From assembly GCA_010202645.1 (NCBI GenBank), contig CP047920.1, forward strand, positions 620,001-684,000: a stretch of 64,000 nt of DNA, given 5' to 3'. Below the pieces are notes generated by a model that saw only the letters and a list, made by a program, of their open reading frames with translations, searched no databases and was not told the origin of the DNA. This DNA is from Candidatus Saccharibacteria bacterium oral taxon 488 (GTDB taxonomy: Bacteria; Patescibacteriota; Saccharimonadia; Saccharimonadales; Saccharimonadaceae). Positions 61,417 through 64,000 of this stretch are shown here, piece by piece; positions within the stretch are counted from its first letter, which is position 1, and each line of letters opens with the position of its first letter. Position numbers and translations under genes: made by a program.

Positions 61417-62568
61417 ATGTCAATCGAATCACTCATCCACACACCCGAATTTGAAGGGAGATTGCCCGTAGAGACTGAGCGTAAATTCATGGCTATCTTT
61501 CCGGAAAAACTCACCGATCTACGCAAAGAAGCTGAGCCGATTGAACAGTTTTATCTATCGCACCCAGACGAGCTATTCAGCCTACGACTCCGCTCAACCC
61601 TTAAGCGTGATACCGGCAAGCTACATTACGAAGCAACCCTCAAAGACAATGGCTTCCGGAGTGGCGATGGTCTGCGTCGGCTAGAGGTGACGACTGAGAT
61701 TAGCCCCGAGTTATATGAATACTACCGTAACGACGAGACACCAATTATCCGCAAACTACGCGCCGAACCGCTACCCGGTGTCGTTATTGATTTTTTCGAA
61801 AACGACGGCCTAGTACAAGCTGAATTAGAAGATAATGGATCATGGCAACAATTTACTGACCAGTTTGGTAATATATTCATGGAAGTGACCGGTGAAATAA
61901 TGGCTACCAGTGAGTGGCAGGCGCACTACGACTTCCGACGACAACACGAGGGGCGGGAGGCGCTGTCAATTCAGCCGGAGCTTGACATTGATACTATTGT
62001 TTCTGATATTCTCACCCCTACCGCAAACTCTCCGCGCATCATCCATATCGCTGGCCGTAGTGGCTCTGGTAAATCAACCATCGTCAAACAACTCCGCAAG
62101 CGGCTGGATGAGCTCAACATTAATTCAATTACTATGTCAACTGATGACTATCATCGTGGGGCAACCTATCTTTATTACCGCAATAATCATCAGCCATGGC
62201 GGCACTGGGATGACCCGTTTGTATACGACACCGAAACAATGGCCGTCGATCTACAAAACCTCATTAATGATAAGGAGATATACCATCGCCACATGAATTG
62301 GCAAACCGCGGAGCCATATATAGCGGGTACGCTTAGCCCAGCAGAAGTAATTATCGTTGAGGGGATCTACGCCAAATCACCTGATATTATCACCGATAAT
62401 AGCCTCGTCTACGAAATACCAACCCCAATCGCCACCTGTATTGGTCGGCGTATCCTGCGCGACCTTAACGAACGTCCGCAATTTTGCGACCCCTCGGAAA
62501 ATCTACTCTATTTATTGAGTGAGGCCGAGCCAGCATATCATGCTCAACAGCAACCAACCAATGCCTGA
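61417..62568 (+). CDS. CYTH domain-uridine kinase-like fusion protein
   Basis: 383 aa. Residues ~15-175 are CYTH (triphosphate tunnel): VETERKFMA gives ExExK, then SLRLRSTLKRDTGKLHYEATLK with paired Arg/Lys, RRLEVTTEI, GVVIDFFEN, and FMEVTGE. Residues ~205-370 are a uridine-kinase/PRK-type P-loop: HIAGRSGSGKSTIVKQLRKRL, STDDYHRG, WDDPFVYD, and VIIVEGIYA. Plants have the reverse order (TTM1/2). Substrate unknown; a triphosphate or polyphosphate coupled to a nucleoside or sugar kinase is possible. Good Shine-Dalgarno AAAGGAGCG. Confidence 0.85.
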   Translation: MSIESLIHTPEFEGRLPVETERKFMAIFPEKLTDLRKEAEPIEQFYLSHPDELFSLRLRSTLKRDTGKLHYEATLKDNGFRSGDGLRRLEVTTEISPELYEYYRNDETPIIRKLRAEPLPGVVIDFFENDGLVQAELEDNGSWQQFTDQFGNIFMEVTGEIMATSEWQAHYDFRRQHEGREALSIQPELDIDTIVSDILTPTANSPRIIHIAGRSGSGKSTIVKQLRKRLDELNINSITMSTDDYHRGATYLYYRNNHQPWRHWDDPFVYDTETMAVDLQNLINDKEIYHRHMNWQTAEPYIAGTLSPAEVIIVEGIYAKSPDIITDNSLVYEIPTPIATCIGRRILRDLNERPQFCDPSENLLYLLSEAEPAYHAQQQPTNA

Positions 62569-63254
62569 GGGGATGAGGGCTCACTTTGGCTTTCATTAAT
62601 CCGATGGTCGACTGCTCGCACAAACCCAATCGCCTTCCCCTCGCCAACCCACCGCTGTTCGTAGGTTGTCATGATTCGGGCATCGCTCTCCTCATCAAGT
62701 CGCTCCAATTCGTGCAGATCAAACGTTAGCTCCCGAAGCTGCCAGCCAGCCACCACCAGCTGCTCCAAGCTCCAACAGAAAAAGTCGTGATCATCGTGCT
62801 TGAGTAGTAGCTCGCCGCCCTCATCAAGCAACTTTGCGTACTGCGTTAAAAAATGCGGGTGCGTCAAACGCCGACCGCTGGAGTGCTGGCGTGGAAATGG
62901 ATCGGGGAAAGTGACCCACAACTGACTGAGTGATCCAGCCTCACATAACTCACCCAGCTGATCCGCCCGCGCCCGCACGAACCAGATGTTCGTGAGGCCA
63001 CGCCGCTCGGCCACGCGCGCCCCTTTCTGCAGTCGATCGGCCTTAACATCAACCGCCAGAAACCGCTGCTCGGGATGGCGCGCCGCCAGCTCGACACTAA
63101 ACAGTCCCGTTCCCGCACCGACCTCCAGCACATCAATCGACCGCGGTGCCCACTCATCATACTCAAAACAAAGCGGCGAATTGTTAAATAACGCAAATTT
63201 ATACTTCTTGCGCCGCCGAGTGATAACGAATTGATTTGGATCGACAAAACTCAT
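62544..63254 (-). CDS. trmB: tRNA (guanine-N7)-methyltransferase
   Basis: Methylates G46 of tRNA. 236 aa. SAM site LEVGAGTGLFSVELA (about 45-60), acidic FLAVDVKADRL, NIWFVRARA, and TFPDPFPRQHSSGRRL (usually FPDPWPKKRHxKRR). C-terminal ELTFDLHEL and YEQRWVGEGKAIGFVRA match TrmB, followed by a short tail. TATAAT (63267-63262) ends 7 bases before ATG 63254. The ends of trmB and the CYTH fusion overlap by 25 bases, convergently. Confidence 0.92.
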   Translation of the reverse strand: MSFVDPNQFVITRRRKKYKFALFNNSPLCFEYDEWAPRSIDVLEVGAGTGLFSVELAARHPEQRFLAVDVKADRLQKGARVAERRGLTNIWFVRARADQLGELCEAGSLSQLWVTFPDPFPRQHSSGRRLTHPHFLTQYAKLLDEGGELLLKHDDHDFFCWSLEQLVVAGWQLRELTFDLHELERLDEESDARIMTTYEQRWVGEGKAIGFVRAVDHRINESQSEPSSPQALVGCC

Positions 63255-63261
63255 ACTTTTC

Positions 63262-63269
63262 ATTATACT
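63262..63269. promoter_or_regulatory. Two-way -10 element shared by trmB and mscS
   Basis: The 8 bases ATTATACT read TATACT on plus (63264-63269, 6 bases to ATG 63276; -35 TCGACA at 63241-63246, 17-base spacer) and TATAAT on minus (63267-63262, 7 bases to ATG 63254). Only 21 bases separate the two start codons. Confidence 0.6.
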
Positions 63270-63275
63270 AAACTC

Positions 63276-64000
63276 ATGACGGATACGCTTATCAAACAAC
63301 TGTTAAATTCGTCGCGCTTTGATGAATGGATGACCGAGCATGGACTAGGCTGGCTGGTAAGCGAGCGGATGGTTGAGACAGTCAGCATCGTCATCGGCAC
63401 GGTTATCGTTTATTATCTTGGCCGCATCTTCATTACTTGGGCAATTCGCTACGCGATCCACTCCACCGCCAAGCACCGCTCATGGCACCGCAAAGATATC
63501 GAAAAGCGCGAAAATACGCTGACGCAGCTGATCCGTAGTTTTTGGCGCATCACTATTATTGCCTATATCGCCGCCATGGTCGCCAGTAAGTTATTCTACT
63601 TCGACTTGTCGCCACTGTTTGCCAGCGCCGGCATCATTGGCGTAGCGCTCGGATTCGGTGCGCAGTCACTTGTCAAAGATTTTCTGGCCGGCATCTTTAT
63701 CATCGCTGAAAATCAATACCGAGTCGGCGACGTCGTTGACGTCATGGGTGCGAGCGGCACTGTCGAGCGCGTCGGTACCAGGTCAACCGTGCTCCGCGAT
63801 GCTGACGGTAATGTGCACTACTTACCAAATGGCACCATCCAGCATGTCATCAATAAAACGATGGGGTATAGCATGTCGCGCTTTACCTTGCAGCTCGATC
63901 CAAGCACCGACATTAGCCGCGCCGCTGATATCATCAACGAGACCGGCCAGCAACTGAGCAAGGAAAAGTCTTGGGATAAGAAAATCATTGAACCGCCAAA
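63276..64000 (+). CDS. mscS: Mechanosensitive channel, MscS family (3' end outside window)
   Basis: At least 241 codons, open to the window edge. N-terminal helix (IVIGTVIVYYLGRIF), TM2 (RITIIAYIAAMVASKLFYF), the pore helix LFASAGIIGVALGFGAQSLVKDFLAGIFII, and the beta domain NQYRVGDVVDVMGASGTVERV with YLPNGTI. Forms a heptamer that opens on hypo-osmotic shock. Start chosen at ATG 63276, leaderless after TATACT. Confidence 0.93.
   Translation, partial: MTDTLIKQLLNSSRFDEWMTEHGLGWLVSERMVETVSIVIGTVIVYYLGRIFITWAIRYAIHSTAKHRSWHRKDIEKRENTLTQLIRSFWRITIIAYIAAMVASKLFYFDLSPLFASAGIIGVALGFGAQSLVKDFLAGIFIIAENQYRVGDVVDVMGASGTVERVGTRSTVLRDADGNVHYLPNGTIQHVINKTMGYSMSRFTLQLDPSTDISRAADIINETGQQLSKEKSWDKKIIEPP

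Overview
The window reads as part of a small, gene-dense chromosome of a Patescibacteria/CPR bacterium, most likely Candidatus Saccharibacteria (TM7). The reasons are a Gram-positive style envelope toolkit (MurA, MurB, MurT/GatD, GlmS, an LPRTG surface protein, a LysM-CHAP hydrolase), an archaic-type type IV pilus operon, NAD salvage instead of synthesis, short intergenic gaps, tRNAs with genomically encoded CCA, and TGA used as an ordinary stop codon (which argues against the code-25 Absconditabacteria/Gracilibacteria). No 16S gene is present, so the assignment is an inference. I saw no insertion sequence, prophage, CRISPR array or rRNA.

Layout: 0-5 kb tuf, a membrane protein, glmS and tgt. 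5-10 kb glgB, a UDG-like protein, a small winged-helix regulator, an HD hydrolase, and a deoxyribosyltransferase-like/NUDIX pair. 10-20 kb ABC exporter, DedA, uvrA, ketopantoate-reductase-like protein, exonuclease I and obg. 20-28 kb LysM-CHAP hydrolase (with a likely -1 frameshift in its 5' end), membrane protein, tRNA-Glu, LPRTG surface protein, methyltransferase/histidine kinase and a divergent response regulator. 28-38 kb folD, four tRNAs, glgP, an XRE-MurA fusion, glyA, two pilins in inverted orientation, three prepilin-like genes and murB. 38-46 kb two tRNA-Arg, an unknown protein, a membrane-anchored Clp-type AAA+ operon, murT-gatD, tRNA-Pro and a CPBP protease. 46-50 kb two unknown genes and an NrtR-pncA-pncB NAD salvage locus. 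50-60 kb gpmA, NUDIX, rny, tsaB-tsaE, PRC-barrel and the pilB-pilC-pilM-pilN-pilO operon. 60-64 kb HAD, MazG, HTH-NUDIX, a CYTH-uridine-kinase fusion, trmB and a partial mscS.

How the genes work together: GlmS, MurA, MurB and MurT/GatD build and amidate peptidoglycan precursors. GlgB and GlgP make and degrade a branched glucan. NrtR/PncA/PncB recover NAD from nicotinamide. The pil operon (53.4-59.6 kb), the two major-pilin candidates (34.6-35.6 kb) and the prepilin trio (35.7-37.4 kb) supply a type IV pilus, which Saccharibacteria use for contact with host bacteria.

The most striking features are: (1) about twenty genes whose -10 box ends 6-7 bases before the start codon, implying widespread leaderless mRNAs; (2) a perfect 98-bp inverted repeat shared by the 5' ends of two oppositely oriented pilin genes, which could swap their variable 3' parts by inversion; (3) an XRE DNA-binding domain fused to MurA with a palindrome over its own promoter; (4) an A-AAA-AAC slippery site joining a leader ORF to the membrane anchor of the LysM-CHAP hydrolase; and (5) a CYTH-uridine kinase fusion.
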